A DNA stretch of 64,000 nucleotides, taken from positions 1-64,000 of the forward strand of contig CAYUMU010000013.1 of the NCBI GenBank assembly GCA_964445985.1, read 5' to 3'. The position numbers and the translations under genes are program-made. Source of the stretch: CAYUMU01 sp964445985. Its GTDB lineage: Bacteria; Planctomycetota; Planctomycetia; Pirellulales; S012-138. Below, piece after piece: positions 50,246-60,208 of the stretch (the stretch's first letter is position 1; each line of letters opens with the position of its first letter). Under the pieces are notes generated by a model that saw only the letters and a list, made by a program, of their open reading frames with translations, was not told the origin of the DNA and did not search any database.

Positions 50246-51409
50246 ATGGCCACAGCAGATACCGCAGACACAGTAGATTCCGTCGAAGTTCCTTCCATCA
50301 CGGTGAAAGCCGCCAACGAGGTGGACCGCTACTTCAAGGCGATTGTGAAGCTGGAAGGGAGCGATTTGCACTTGAAGGTGGGGCATCCACCTTATGTGCG
50401 AGTGAAGGGCAGCCTGCGGCCCATGAACATCCCCGCGATCCCCAGCGACAAGATGCGGGAGATGCTGTATTCGATGATGAACGAGCGGAACCGCAGAATC
50501 TTCGACGAAGACGGCGGGGCCGACTTTGCCTATACGGTGGATGTCGATGGCGTTCGCTGGCGGTTTCGCGTGAACCTGCTGCAGCAGATGGGCGAGATGG
50601 GCATGGTCGCCCGCCGCGTGAACAACTTCGTGCCCAACTTCGAGGGGCTGTTCCTGCCCCCCATCATGCAAAAGCTCTGCGAGTTCGACCAAGGGTTGAT
50701 TCTGCTGGCCGGCGTGACCGGTTCGGGCAAAAGCACGACCATCGCCTCGATGCTCAACTGGATCAATAAGACCTACCGCAAGCACATTCTCACGCTGGAA
50801 GACCCGATCGAGTTCATGTTCACCGAGGACAAGTGCCTGATCAACCAGCGGGAAATCGGCCTGGACGTGAAAGACTTTGGCATCGGCATGAAGCACGCGG
50901 TGCGGGAAGACCCGGACGTGATGCTCGTGGGCGAAATGCGTGATGAAGAGACCTTTATGACGGCCATTCATGCCGCCGAAACGGGGCACCTGGTGTACGG
51001 AACCATTCACGCGGCCAGCGCGCCATCGACCATTGGCCGTATTCTCGACTTGTTCCCGCAAGACATGCACCCGGCCCTGCGGAGCGCCATCGCCTTCAAT
51101 ATGCGGGGCATCGTGGCCCAAAAGCTGTTGCCATCCATCAAGCCCGGCGTGAGCCGGGTGCCGACGGTGGAGGTGATGACGTTCAACGGCACGGTGAAGA
51201 AATTGATTCTCACCGAGCAGGATGAAAAGCTGGGCGACGCCATTCGGATTGGCGCCGGCGAAGGCATGCAAGATTTCACCATGAGTCTCAAAAGCCTCAT
51301 CGACCAGGAACTGATCGATCGCCAAACGGCCTTTGAAGTGGCCCCGAACGTGGACGCCTTGAAGATGCTCCTCAAGGGCATCAACGTGGCCGCGCCGGGT
51401 ATTCTTTAA
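50246..51409 (+). CDS. pilT: Type IV pilus retraction ATPase
   Basis: 387 residues, ATG start. Hexameric ATPase that disassembles type IV pili at the inner membrane. N-terminal PAS-like domain (SDLHLKVGHPPYVRVKG, 39-55), Walker A GVTGSGKST (156-164), LEDPIEF, Asp box REDPDVMLVGEMRDEETF, His box GTIHAASAPSTI and C-terminal IAQKLLP-like segment. The PilT signature AIRNLIRE-like loop is not obvious. The C-terminal 60 residues are slightly extended compared with E. coli-type PilT. No other pilus genes are adjacent; the pseudopilin at 1424 is far away. Confidence 0.92.
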   Translation: MATADTADTVDSVEVPSITVKAANEVDRYFKAIVKLEGSDLHLKVGHPPYVRVKGSLRPMNIPAIPSDKMREMLYSMMNERNRRIFDEDGGADFAYTVDVDGVRWRFRVNLLQQMGEMGMVARRVNNFVPNFEGLFLPPIMQKLCEFDQGLILLAGVTGSGKSTTIASMLNWINKTYRKHILTLEDPIEFMFTEDKCLINQREIGLDVKDFGIGMKHAVREDPDVMLVGEMRDEETFMTAIHAAETGHLVYGTIHAASAPSTIGRILDLFPQDMHPALRSAIAFNMRGIVAQKLLPSIKPGVSRVPTVEVMTFNGTVKKLILTEQDEKLGDAIRIGAGEGMQDFTMSLKSLIDQELIDRQTAFEVAPNVDALKMLLKGINVAAPGIL

Positions 51410-51642
51410 GACGGCCGGCAAACAAAGATCTCACCCAAGATGTGCGAGACCGAACCGAAGTCGGCCCGGTCTTGCACCTGGGGGGGCTTTGCGGTCTAGT
51501 TGGCCTCTACCGTTTTCGCCCGACATCCCGGTTCGAGCTTCCCTGGAAAATAACGGGGGTAAACTCCCCTTGTCTCTGGGGGGCTCAACTGGCCGGGAAA
51601 ACGGGGAAGCTGCCAGCACGCTATACCTCTGCTCCATCGCCG

Positions 51643-53613
51643 ATGAATCTGCTCGTTGAAATCCAAAACCGTTTTAAGGCCGCCTTGAGCGGCATGGTCG
51701 AAGATCCGGGTTCGCTGCTGGAAATGATCCGTCGCAGCAGCGACGCCCGCTTTGGTGACTACCAGGCCAACTGCGCGATGCCCCTCAAGGGCATCCTCAA
51801 TCGCCCTCCCAAGGAAATCGCCGAAGAAATCGTTTCGCGGCTCAAGATCGACGATCTCTGCGAAGAGCCGGAAATCGCCGGCCCAGGGTTCATCAATCTT
51901 CGTTTGCGCGATGATTTCCTGGCGTCGTTATTAGAGCAGGCCGTCGAAGACCCCCGGTTGGGCTGTGCTCCTCAATCGCCGCCGCGTACCTATGTGATCG
52001 ACTACTCGGGGCCGAATGTCGCTAAGCCTATGCACGTTGGGCATATACGTTCCACCGTGATTGGCGATAGCTTATGCCGGGTGCTGCGGTTCCTGGGCCA
52101 TCAGGTGATTGGCGACAATCATATTGGCGATTGGGGCACCCAGTTCGGCATGATCATTTATGGCGTCAAGCATTTCCCCGATCAGGCGGCGGGCGAACCC
52201 GAGGTCTTCCGACGCTATGGGCAGCTTTACCGGCTGGTAAATCAGTTGGTGGAGTATCACCGCGGCGCGGCGGAATTACCCACGCTGGGCCACACGGTGG
52301 AAGAGTTGCGGCAAGAACTGGCTGGCGCCGAGGCAGCGATTCAGGCGGCAGGTGACAACGCCAAAGAGATAAATAAGGCCCAATCCGAGCGGAAACGAGC
52401 CCTTCGACGGTTGGAAGAAACCCAAGAAGAACTGGCGGCGCTGGAAAATAAGCAGGCCGCGGTCGAATCCAACCCCCAGTTGGCGTTGCTGGCCCAACAG
52501 CATCCCCATATCGCTGCCGAGGTGCTGGCCGAAACGGCCAAATTGCATTCCGGCGACCCAGAAAATCGCCAGCTTTGGGAGCAGATTTTGCCCCCTTCGT
52601 TGGCGGTGCTGGAAAAAACCTACCAGCGGCTGGGGATTAAGTTCGACTGCACCCTGGGCGAGAGCTTCTATCATGACCGCTTGGACGCGGTGGTTCGCAG
52701 TCTCACCGAGGCAGGCACGGCGACCGAGAGCGACGGAGCCATCGTGGTCTTTTTGGAAGGCTACGATACGCCGATGATCATTCGCAAACGGGACGGCGCC
52801 TTCCTCTACGCCACCACCGACCTGGCCACCGTTCAGTACCGCATGGACGAGTGGCAGCCCAGCGCCATGCTCTACGTGGTCGACCACCGGCAGAGCTTGC
52901 ACTTCGAGCAGCTATTCGCCGTGGCCCGGCGGTGGGGATACCCGCACGTCGAAATGAAACACGTCGAGTTTGGCACCATCTTGGGCGATGACGGACGGCC
53001 CTTCAAAACCCGCACCGGCGGGTCGGTGGGGTTGGGCGAAGTGCTCGATGAAGCGGTGGCCCACGCCCGGCAGGTGGTGGCCGAGAACGACAAAGACCAG
53101 CAGTTCAGCGAGGAACAGCGCGACGAAATTGCCGAAATCGTGGGTTTGGGGGCCATCAAATACGCCGACCTCTCGCACAATCGCAGTAGCGACTATAAGT
53201 TCAGTTACGAAAAGATGATGGCCACCACGGGCAATACGGCCACGTACATGCAGTATGCTTATGCCCGCGTGCGGAGCATTTTTCGCAAGGGGAAGGTTGA
53301 CATCGAGGCTTTGCGGGCTAGTGGCGCCAACATCTGGCTCGACCATCCGGCAGAGCGCGCCTTGGCGCTGGAAATTGCCCGTTTTCCGGAAGCGGTGGCC
53401 GAGGTGGTGGTGGAATACCGGCCCAACTTGCTCACCAGCTACCTCTTCGACCAATTGGCGAAAAGCTATAGCACGTTTTATGAAAAATGCCCGGTAATTA
53501 AGGCCGAAAACGAGGCCGTTCGCCACAGCCGCTTGCTGTTGGCGGACCTCACGGCCCGAACCTTGGCGAAAGGTTTGGAACTGTTGGGGATCAACGTGGT
53601 AGAAAAGTTGTAG
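51643..53613 (+). CDS. argS: Arginyl-tRNA synthetase with coiled-coil insertion
   Basis: 656 residues from the ATG at 51643; the frame is open to 51442 but that part is unlike ArgRS. N-terminal Add1 domain (1-90), HIGH motif HVGH (131-134) in PNVAKPMHVGHIRSTVIGDSL, and KTRTGG (455-460) in place of KMSKS as in many ArgRS. The C-terminal anticodon domain starts with MQYAYARVRSI. Residues about 215-300 are an inserted charged coiled coil (EELRQELAGAEAAIQ, KAQSERKRALRRLEETQEELAALENK), which explains the extra length over the usual 550-590. It charges tRNA-Arg. Confidence 0.95.
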   Translation: MNLLVEIQNRFKAALSGMVEDPGSLLEMIRRSSDARFGDYQANCAMPLKGILNRPPKEIAEEIVSRLKIDDLCEEPEIAGPGFINLRLRDDFLASLLEQAVEDPRLGCAPQSPPRTYVIDYSGPNVAKPMHVGHIRSTVIGDSLCRVLRFLGHQVIGDNHIGDWGTQFGMIIYGVKHFPDQAAGEPEVFRRYGQLYRLVNQLVEYHRGAAELPTLGHTVEELRQELAGAEAAIQAAGDNAKEINKAQSERKRALRRLEETQEELAALENKQAAVESNPQLALLAQQHPHIAAEVLAETAKLHSGDPENRQLWEQILPPSLAVLEKTYQRLGIKFDCTLGESFYHDRLDAVVRSLTEAGTATESDGAIVVFLEGYDTPMIIRKRDGAFLYATTDLATVQYRMDEWQPSAMLYVVDHRQSLHFEQLFAVARRWGYPHVEMKHVEFGTILGDDGRPFKTRTGGSVGLGEVLDEAVAHARQVVAENDKDQQFSEEQRDEIAEIVGLGAIKYADLSHNRSSDYKFSYEKMMATTGNTATYMQYAYARVRSIFRKGKVDIEALRASGANIWLDHPAERALALEIARFPEAVAEVVVEYRPNLLTSYLFDQLAKSYSTFYEKCPVIKAENEAVRHSRLLLADLTARTLAKGLELLGINVVEKL

Positions 53614-53709
53614 AATGTGACTGTGGGGGGAAGTGTCTTCACGCGTTCGCGTAAGCCAGAATTGATGTATGCCGAGAATTGAGAGCGAGAAGGGACGACT
53701 GCTGCCCCC

Positions 53710-55110
53710 ATGAGTTTTTCGCCGCGCATCGCCGTGATCGGCCTGGATTGTGCCGAAGCGAGCCTCGTGTTCGACGAGCTGCGCGGAGAGCTTCCACATC
53801 TGTCCCGGTTGATGGAGCAGGGGAGTTACGGCCCGCTGCGAAGCTGCCATCCACCGATCACCGTGCCGGCCTGGGCCTGCATGACCAGCGGGTACGACGC
53901 CGGCCAGTTGGGAATCTACGGCTTTCGCAACCGCCGTGGCTGGGATTATGAGCCATTGGCGGTTTCGTTCGCCAGCAGCGTCAATCGCCCGCGGATTTGG
54001 GACTACTTCTCCGCGGCCAAGCGTTCGTCCATTTGCCTGGGCGTGCCGCAGACCTTTCCCATTGTGAATCCTCCCAAAGGAATAACAGTCGCCAGTTTTC
54101 TCACGCCCGACAAATCGATGCCTTGGACGCATCCGCCCGAGTTGGCGGCTGAAATCGATCGCGTGGCCGAAGGCGACTACCTGATCGACATTCGCGACTT
54201 TCGCACGCACGACAAGGCCCGCGTGCTGGCCGATATTCACACCATGACGCGCCGGCGTTTCCAGGCCGCGAAACATTTGATCGCGACCAAGCCTTGGGAT
54301 CTGTTTTTCATGGTGGAGATGGGTGTCGATCGGCTCCATCACGGCTTCTGGCATTATTGCGACCCGAGCCATGCCCGTTTTCCGGGCGAAGACAATCCCT
54401 TTCGCTGGGCAATCCGCGATTATTACCGCGAGCTCGACCGGCATATTGGCGAACTACTGGAGCAGATTCCCTCCGACGTGCTATTGCTGGTGGTCAGCGA
54501 TCATGGCGCCCAGCCCATGCAGGGCGGAATCGCGGTGAACGAGTGGCTGGTGAAGCAGGGCTACCTGGTGCTCAAAGAGTATCCCAGCGAGCCGACGCCA
54601 CCGCATCGCCTGCGAATCGATTGGTCGAAAACCGTGGCGTGGAGCGAAGGGGGCTACTATGCGAGGATTTTTCTCAACGTGAAAGGCCGCGAGCCCCAGG
54701 GCGTGATCGAGCCGGCCGACTACGAAACCTGGCGGGATCGGCTGATCGAAGAAACCCAAGCCTTGCTCGGCCCACGCGGCGAAGACCTGGGCACCCTCGT
54801 TTGCCGGCCGGAAGACCTGTTTCAGGTCTGCTCGGGCTTTCCCCCCGACCTGTTTTGTTATTGGGGCCGCATGCGTTGGCGGAGCGTGGGCACGGTGGGG
54901 TCGGGCGAAATTTACGTGGAAGACAACGACACCGGGCCGGACGAGGCCAACCACGATTGGTCAGGCATTTTCATCAGCCGCGCGCCCCTGGCCAACCAAC
55001 CGGGCCGCGTCGATGGCCTGGAGTTGATCGACGTGGGCGTGAGCTTGCTCAAGCACGCTGGTTTGCCCTACCCGACCGACTGCGCCGGCCAACCCCGCAT
55101 TCGGTGGTGA
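53710..55110 (+). CDS. Alkaline-phosphatase-superfamily phosphodiesterase
   Basis: 466 residues, no signal peptide. Type I phosphodiesterase/nucleotide pyrophosphatase fold: VIGLDCAEASLVFDEL with the first metal-binding Asp, HPPITVPAWACMTSG where the Thr/Ser nucleophile sits (PPITVPAW), EMGVDRLHHGFWHY, and VVSDHGAQPM with D and H ligands. The family hydrolyses phosphodiesters; cytoplasmic members of this subgroup are poorly studied and the substrate is unknown. Genes for argS and a GNAT protein flank it with short gaps (96 and 92 bp). Confidence 0.85.
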   Translation: MSFSPRIAVIGLDCAEASLVFDELRGELPHLSRLMEQGSYGPLRSCHPPITVPAWACMTSGYDAGQLGIYGFRNRRGWDYEPLAVSFASSVNRPRIWDYFSAAKRSSICLGVPQTFPIVNPPKGITVASFLTPDKSMPWTHPPELAAEIDRVAEGDYLIDIRDFRTHDKARVLADIHTMTRRRFQAAKHLIATKPWDLFFMVEMGVDRLHHGFWHYCDPSHARFPGEDNPFRWAIRDYYRELDRHIGELLEQIPSDVLLLVVSDHGAQPMQGGIAVNEWLVKQGYLVLKEYPSEPTPPHRLRIDWSKTVAWSEGGYYARIFLNVKGREPQGVIEPADYETWRDRLIEETQALLGPRGEDLGTLVCRPEDLFQVCSGFPPDLFCYWGRMRWRSVGTVGSGEIYVEDNDTGPDEANHDWSGIFISRAPLANQPGRVDGLELIDVGVSLLKHAGLPYPTDCAGQPRIRW

Positions 55111-55202
55111 TGCCTCACGCCGCGCGGGCACTTCCCATCCGAGTTGTTTTCGCCAATTTCTCCCAAGTTGGCGGCGATGCCAGCGCGTAAGAAGTCCACT
55201 GC

Positions 55203-56129
55203 ATGCCGAATGACCACCCCATCCAAATTGTGTTTGCTGAAAGCGAAGCCGAGCGGCGGGCAGCTTGCGAATTACTGACGCTTCACCTGCCGGCGAACCT
55301 GGCCCAGCAACGTTTGGTGGAGATGGAAGCCAGCGCCGCGGCCGGCCTTTGTTGCTTGGCCCGGCGTGGTGATAACGCCGTGGGCGCTGTTTATGCGTTG
55401 GCCTTGCCCGGCAAAACCTGCCTGGTTTGGCCGCCCCGCTTGCGGCCGAACATGGCCGCTCACGATGTCGAAGCAGCACCGATTGTTGTCGCGCTCATCC
55501 AGGCCGTGGTGCAAGCCCAAGCGAGCCGGGGTGTCATTCTGGCCCAGGCCATGCTGGCGCCGAGCGACGATGCGGCGCCCTTTCTGGCGGCGGGGTTCGA
55601 GCGGTTGACCGAGTTGATCTATCTGAGCGCCGCGTGCGACACGCCACCTGAAAAGGGAAGCAGCCACCTGGAATTTCTAGCCGTCGCTCCCCAAGACTTG
55701 CGGCAGTTTGAGCGGCTGGTTGAACGAACCTACGAGGGGAGCCGCGATTGCCCCGCCATCCATCAGCATCTCAGCGTTCGGCACACCTTGGACAGTTATC
55801 TCGGACAGCCCGGCTATGCGCCGCACCTGTGGTGGATGGCAAAAGTTGGCAAAGAACCGGCTGGCTGTTTGATTTTGGCGGAGCACTCGCCGGCATTGTG
55901 GGAACTGGTCTACATGGGGGTGGCGCCGGAGTTTCGCGGTCGCCAGCTTGGCGCCGAGTTGGCGCGGCACGCCCTGGCCAAGGCTAGCAATGCCGGCGTG
56001 AAACAGTTGGCGCTGGCGGTGGATGCCAACAACAGGCCGGCCTTACGCGCTTACGACCAATGTGGTTTTGAGCCGTTCGATCAGCTGGCCGTGTTTATAC
56101 GGCCGCTAACGCCAGGTGATAAACTGTGA
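55203..56129 (+). CDS. GNAT-family N-acetyltransferase, probably two-domain
   Basis: 308 residues. The C-terminal GNAT domain is clear: ELVYMGVAPEFRGRQLGAELARHALAKA with the acetyl-CoA pyrophosphate loop (RGRQLG) and LALAVDANNRPALRAYDQCGF. The N-terminal 130 residues show a weaker GNAT-like pattern without the CoA loop, so the protein is probably a tandem with one inactive half. Acetyl acceptor unknown. Follows the phosphodiesterase gene by 92 bp. Confidence 0.82.
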   Translation: MPNDHPIQIVFAESEAERRAACELLTLHLPANLAQQRLVEMEASAAAGLCCLARRGDNAVGAVYALALPGKTCLVWPPRLRPNMAAHDVEAAPIVVALIQAVVQAQASRGVILAQAMLAPSDDAAPFLAAGFERLTELIYLSAACDTPPEKGSSHLEFLAVAPQDLRQFERLVERTYEGSRDCPAIHQHLSVRHTLDSYLGQPGYAPHLWWMAKVGKEPAGCLILAEHSPALWELVYMGVAPEFRGRQLGAELARHALAKASNAGVKQLALAVDANNRPALRAYDQCGFEPFDQLAVFIRPLTPGDKL

Positions 56130-56263
56130 TTCGCGCCGCGATGCGCCAATCGTGATCTCCCCTGGGCGTTTTTGCTTGTCGTTACGGCGGGGCTGCGATA
56201 TAGAGGGAGGGGAGCACGACTCCTTCACCTGCCCCGTTTCATGCCGCGGCGTTTGTTTGCCAC

Positions 56264-56343
56264 TCCTAACGCGGGTAAACCGCAAACAGACGCTGAGGCA
56301 TTCAAGTTCTTTGCAGCTTGCAGAGATGTTAACGAACAAGAAA
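56264..56343 (+). repeat. 80-bp dispersed repeat, copy B
   Basis: Matches 48196-48275 at 75 of 80 positions. It is located in the gap between the GNAT gene and the DUF1592 gene and happens to be open in the frame of the latter. Confidence 0.85.
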
Positions 56344-56366
56344 CTAGAAAGGCTGCCGATCGGCCG

Positions 56367-58799
56367 ATGTTCACCTTTCGCATTCAGCTCGGTCAGGCCT
56401 TGGGCTTGCTATTCTTGCTGACCTGGTTTCAGCCGCTGGTCATTCAGCCCGAGATCCTGCTGGCAGAAGACAAGGCGATTGCCAGCGCGCAGGGCGATGC
56501 CCAACTGACTTCGCTGTTTCGAAAACATTGCGTTCCGTGTCACGGATCGCGGCGGCAGGAGTCCGAACTGCGACTCGATTTGCCAATTGCAGCCGCCTCC
56601 GATGCGGCGGGTCTTAAACGCTGGCAGACAATCCATGAGCGATTGGAGCAAGGCGACATGCCGCCGCCCGATCGGCCTCGCCTCGCCGATGCGGAGCGGA
56701 CAGAAGCTCTCAAGCGGATCGAAGCCCAGGTGGCCAAGGCCCGCCAGCCCGCGGCGGCTTTCTATCGCGGCCCGCGGCGGCTGAATCGAGTGGAGTATGA
56801 ACGCACATTGCAAGATCTGCTGGGGATTGAGATCCCCCTGGCAGGCATGTTGCCCGAGGATGGTTTGCAAGATGGTTCCGACAAGGTGGGAGACGCGCTC
56901 GATCTTTCGCCGCAACTGGTGGAGCGTTACCTGCGGGCAGCCATGTTGGCCATTGATGAAGCCTATGCGGGCCCCACCAAGGAGCCCTGCGCCATTCGCC
57001 GCTATCGTTTGCACGAATCGGATCGGGGCAAGCGCGTGTTGGAAAAAGCCCAGTGGTGGGCCGAAACCGACGACGCGGTGGTGCTCTGGTTGCCGCACGA
57101 TAAGTGGCTGTGCGTGGAGCCGTTTGCCGCTCCGGTTCGTGGCCGGTATCGAGTTCGCATTTCCGGCTATGGCTGCCACTTGGGGGAGGGGCAAACCACC
57201 GACAAGCAAACGGCGGTACTGGCGGTGCATGGCGGCCATTTCCTCGTTCCCTACGATGGCCACCTGGTAGGCTTTTTCGATCTGAATTGGAACCAGCCCA
57301 CGCAGGTTGAGTTTGTCGACGTGCTTGGCCCGGGCGACAACTTCAAACTGTGCTACGGCGGCAAAGATCCCGGCACGCGCGTGCTATCGAAGTACCGCGG
57401 CCCCGCCGTGGCGATCCAATGGATCGAGATTGAAGGCCCTTTGCCGCCCGAAAAAGACAGTCGGCAAATGCTCCTTGGCGACATCGATCTCGCTAGCGCC
57501 GGCGCCGCCGAGGCCGATGAGGTCCTGTTCCAATTCGCGCAACGAGCATTTCGGCGGCCCGTTCATCCCGATGAATTGGCATCGCATCGCGAGTTGATGC
57601 ACGATCAGTTTCGCGCCGGGCAGAGCTTTCAGGAGTCGCTGCGGGCCGGTTTGCTGGCCGTGCTGTGCGATCCCAATTTTCTGTTCCTGATCGAGCGCGG
57701 CCCGCATTTGACCGATCACGAAATTGCTAGTCGCCTCTCCTACTTTCTTTGGAGTTCGTTGCCCGACGAGGAACTGCTTGGTCTGGCTTCGCGGGGCAAG
57801 CTGCGGGAGCCGGCCGTTCGTCGGCAGCAAGTGCGGCGAATGCTCGCCGATTCTCGGGCGGGCACATTCCGCCGGCACTTCCTCGATACGTGGCTCAATT
57901 TGAATCAAATCACCTGCACTACGCCCGATCGCAAACTCTATCCCGAGTTCGATGAACCGCTGCAAAGCGCCATGTTGCAAGAAACGCGGTCCTTCTTCGA
58001 TGAGCTGTTGGCCAACGACCTGGGCGCAAGCCACCTGATCGACGCCGACTTTGCCATGCTCAACGAACGCCTGGCGGAGCACTACCGAATGGAAGGAGTG
58101 CAGGGCGTTCACATCCGCAAAGTGTCGTTGCCCGCGGATAGTCCGCGCGGAGGCCTGATCACGCAGGCCAGTTTGCTCAAGGTCACCGCCAATGGCACGG
58201 TGACCTCGCCCGTGCTTCGCGGGGTCTGGTTGCTCGATCGCATTTTGGGGAGCCCCGTGCCGCCGCCGCCTCCCAACGTGCCAGCCGTGGAGCCCGATAT
58301 TCGCGGGGCCACGACCATTCGCGAGCAGCTTGCCAGGCACAAACAAGACGCGAGTTGCGCATCGTGCCACCGGAAGATCGATCCGGTTGGCTTTGCCTTG
58401 GAAAACTTCGACGCGATCGGCGGCTGGCGCGACCACTACCGGATCATGATTCCCGACATCAAGCCGATGCGCGACAACAATCGCTGGGTGAGCTACCAGC
58501 ATGGGCCTGTCGTGGAGTCGGATGGAGTGACGCCGGCCGGTCAAATGTTCGCAGGCATTCGTGAATTCAAGTCGATCTTGCTCGAGAACCAGGCCGCAAT
58601 CGCCACCAGTTTCACCAAGAAGCTATTCGCCTACGCCTTGGGCCGACCGCCGGAGTTTGGCGATCGCCGCCCGATTGCTGCCATCGTGGAGCAAAGCCAC
58701 CGCAACAACTATGGCGTGCGCACGCTGATCGAAGAACTCGCGGCCAGCGAAATGTTCGTGCTGCGATCCTCGCCCGAATCGGCCCCCGCGAATGACTGA
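56367..58799 (+). CDS. DUF1592-type secreted protein with haem-c motif (PSD1-like)
   Basis: 810 residues from the ATG at 56367. The open frame runs back to 56172 through the 80-bp repeat, but the signal segment (RIQLGQALGLLFLLTWF) begins here. C55-V-P-C58-H59 is a haem-attachment-like CxxCH near the N-terminus; a second CASCH occurs near 715. In between, DUF1587/DUF1592/DUF1588/DUF1585-type segments are recognised (RRLNRVEYERTLQDLLG, ASRLSYFLWSSLPDEELL, GGLITQASLLKVTANGT, KIDPVGFALENFDAIGGWRD). A planctomycete family of secreted proteins with unclear function, paired with the DUF1552 gene. Confidence 0.9.
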   Translation: MFTFRIQLGQALGLLFLLTWFQPLVIQPEILLAEDKAIASAQGDAQLTSLFRKHCVPCHGSRRQESELRLDLPIAAASDAAGLKRWQTIHERLEQGDMPPPDRPRLADAERTEALKRIEAQVAKARQPAAAFYRGPRRLNRVEYERTLQDLLGIEIPLAGMLPEDGLQDGSDKVGDALDLSPQLVERYLRAAMLAIDEAYAGPTKEPCAIRRYRLHESDRGKRVLEKAQWWAETDDAVVLWLPHDKWLCVEPFAAPVRGRYRVRISGYGCHLGEGQTTDKQTAVLAVHGGHFLVPYDGHLVGFFDLNWNQPTQVEFVDVLGPGDNFKLCYGGKDPGTRVLSKYRGPAVAIQWIEIEGPLPPEKDSRQMLLGDIDLASAGAAEADEVLFQFAQRAFRRPVHPDELASHRELMHDQFRAGQSFQESLRAGLLAVLCDPNFLFLIERGPHLTDHEIASRLSYFLWSSLPDEELLGLASRGKLREPAVRRQQVRRMLADSRAGTFRRHFLDTWLNLNQITCTTPDRKLYPEFDEPLQSAMLQETRSFFDELLANDLGASHLIDADFAMLNERLAEHYRMEGVQGVHIRKVSLPADSPRGGLITQASLLKVTANGTVTSPVLRGVWLLDRILGSPVPPPPPNVPAVEPDIRGATTIREQLARHKQDASCASCHRKIDPVGFALENFDAIGGWRDHYRIMIPDIKPMRDNNRWVSYQHGPVVESDGVTPAGQMFAGIREFKSILLENQAAIATSFTKKLFAYALGRPPEFGDRRPIAAIVEQSHRNNYGVRTLIEELAASEMFVLRSSPESAPAND

Positions 58800-58868
58800 C
58801 CGCTGAAAGCTTCGCGGAAACCTGCCCCCCACCACTATTCGTAGCCGTCTGAAAGTGAGCCAACCCCC

Positions 58869-60140
58869 ATGCAGCCCCAGCCGGTAACCCGACGTACATT
58901 CTTGCGAGGTTCGGGCGTGGCGTTGGCGCTGCCCATGCTGGAAGCGTTCTTGCCGCGTCAGTCGTGGGCGAGCGAAGCAGCTCCGCCCCGCCGCATGGTG
59001 GCGATCTGTGCGAATTTGGGTTTCTTTGCCGAAGACTTCTTCCCACGCCAGGCGGGCCGCGACTATCAGGCCACGACTTACCTGGACCATCTTCGTGAGT
59101 ACCGGCAAGACTTCACCGTGTTCTCGGGCGTTTCGCACCCGGAAGTCGATGGCGGACACGCTTCGGAAACATCGTTCCTCACGGCGGCGCCGCACCCCAG
59201 GGCTTCCACGTTCAAAAATTCCATCTCGTTTGACCAGTACCTCGCCGAGCAATTGCAGCCCGATACCCGGATCCCCGCGCTGACGTTGACAACCCAGCAA
59301 CGCACGCTGTCGTGGACCGATGCCGGCGTGCAGGTTCCCGGCGAAAACAGTCCGGCCCGACTGTTCCAGGAGTTGTTTGTGGAAGGCGACCCCCACGAGG
59401 TAGCCAGGCAAGTGCAACGCTTGCGGATGGGTCGGAGTGTGCTCGACTCGGTCCTGGAACAAACCAGGCGATTGAACCGCGACTTGGGTTCGCCTGACCG
59501 CAACAAGCTGGACCAGTACTTGACCGCCGTCCGCGACGTGGAAGGCCGGTTGTTGAGCGCCGAGAAATGGACGCGCCGCCCCAAGCCAAAACCGGGCGTC
59601 CGCCAGCCGGTGGATATTGCGAGCACGAGCAACCTGATCGGCGCTGCGCGGCTGTTGCTCGATATGTCGCATCTGGCCCTGCAGACCGATTCCACGCGGA
59701 TCATCACGCTGCTCATGGATGGCGTGCAGGGCGGAGTGACGTCGATCGATGGCGTGAACCTTGGTTATCACAACCTCTCGCACCACGGCAAAGACAAAGA
59801 AAAACTGCGGCAATTGCGGCTGGTTGAGCAGTCGCATTTGCAACTGCTTGCCGACTTCTTGGGCAAGCTGCGCGGCACGCAGGAGAGCGGCGGCAACCTG
59901 CTCGAAAACACGATGGTGCTCTTCGGCAGCAACCTGGGCAACGCCAACAGCCACGACACGAAGAATATGCCCATGCTGCTGGCCGGCGGCGGCTTTCGCC
60001 ACGGACAGCACCTGGCGTTCGACGCGCAGAACAATTATCCACTGTGCAATCTGTACGTTTCGATGGCGCAGCGGCTGGGACTGGAAGTCGACCGGTTCGC
60101 ATCGAGCACCGGCACGATGACGGGAATGGAGATGCGGTAA
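58869..60140 (+). CDS. DUF1552-domain protein with Tat signal
   Basis: 423 residues. N-terminal twin-arginine signal (RRTFLRGSGVALALPMLEAF), then a DUF1552 body (ICANLGFFAEDFFP, HASETSFLTAAPHP, SFDQYLAEQLQPDTRIPAL, HHGKDKEKLRQL, LFGSNLGNANSHDTKNMPMLLAGGG). It resembles sulfatase-like/DUF1501 proteins in the last part. It starts 69 bp after the DUF1592 gene, and the two families are found together across Planctomycetes. They probably act together outside the cytoplasm; substrate unknown. Confidence 0.9.
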   Translation: MQPQPVTRRTFLRGSGVALALPMLEAFLPRQSWASEAAPPRRMVAICANLGFFAEDFFPRQAGRDYQATTYLDHLREYRQDFTVFSGVSHPEVDGGHASETSFLTAAPHPRASTFKNSISFDQYLAEQLQPDTRIPALTLTTQQRTLSWTDAGVQVPGENSPARLFQELFVEGDPHEVARQVQRLRMGRSVLDSVLEQTRRLNRDLGSPDRNKLDQYLTAVRDVEGRLLSAEKWTRRPKPKPGVRQPVDIASTSNLIGAARLLLDMSHLALQTDSTRIITLLMDGVQGGVTSIDGVNLGYHNLSHHGKDKEKLRQLRLVEQSHLQLLADFLGKLRGTQESGGNLLENTMVLFGSNLGNANSHDTKNMPMLLAGGGFRHGQHLAFDAQNNYPLCNLYVSMAQRLGLEVDRFASSTGTMTGMEMR

Positions 60141-60208
60141 CTCGGTGGCGGCGAACGCGTCGGCCGATACCTTGGTGGCGTTTGTCGACAATGCGACCGG
60201 AGCAGAGC

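Noticed and set aside
52912..54444. 510-codon frame antisense to argS and the phosphodiesterase gene
   Set aside because: It spans two confident plus-strand genes and their gap.
56172..56366. Upstream extension of the DUF1592 gene
   Set aside because: It reads through the dispersed 80-bp repeat and would bury the signal peptide; the ATG at 56367 fits better.
58623..60191. 522-codon frame antisense to the DUF1552 gene
   Set aside because: Shadow of a confident gene with Tat signal on the plus strand.
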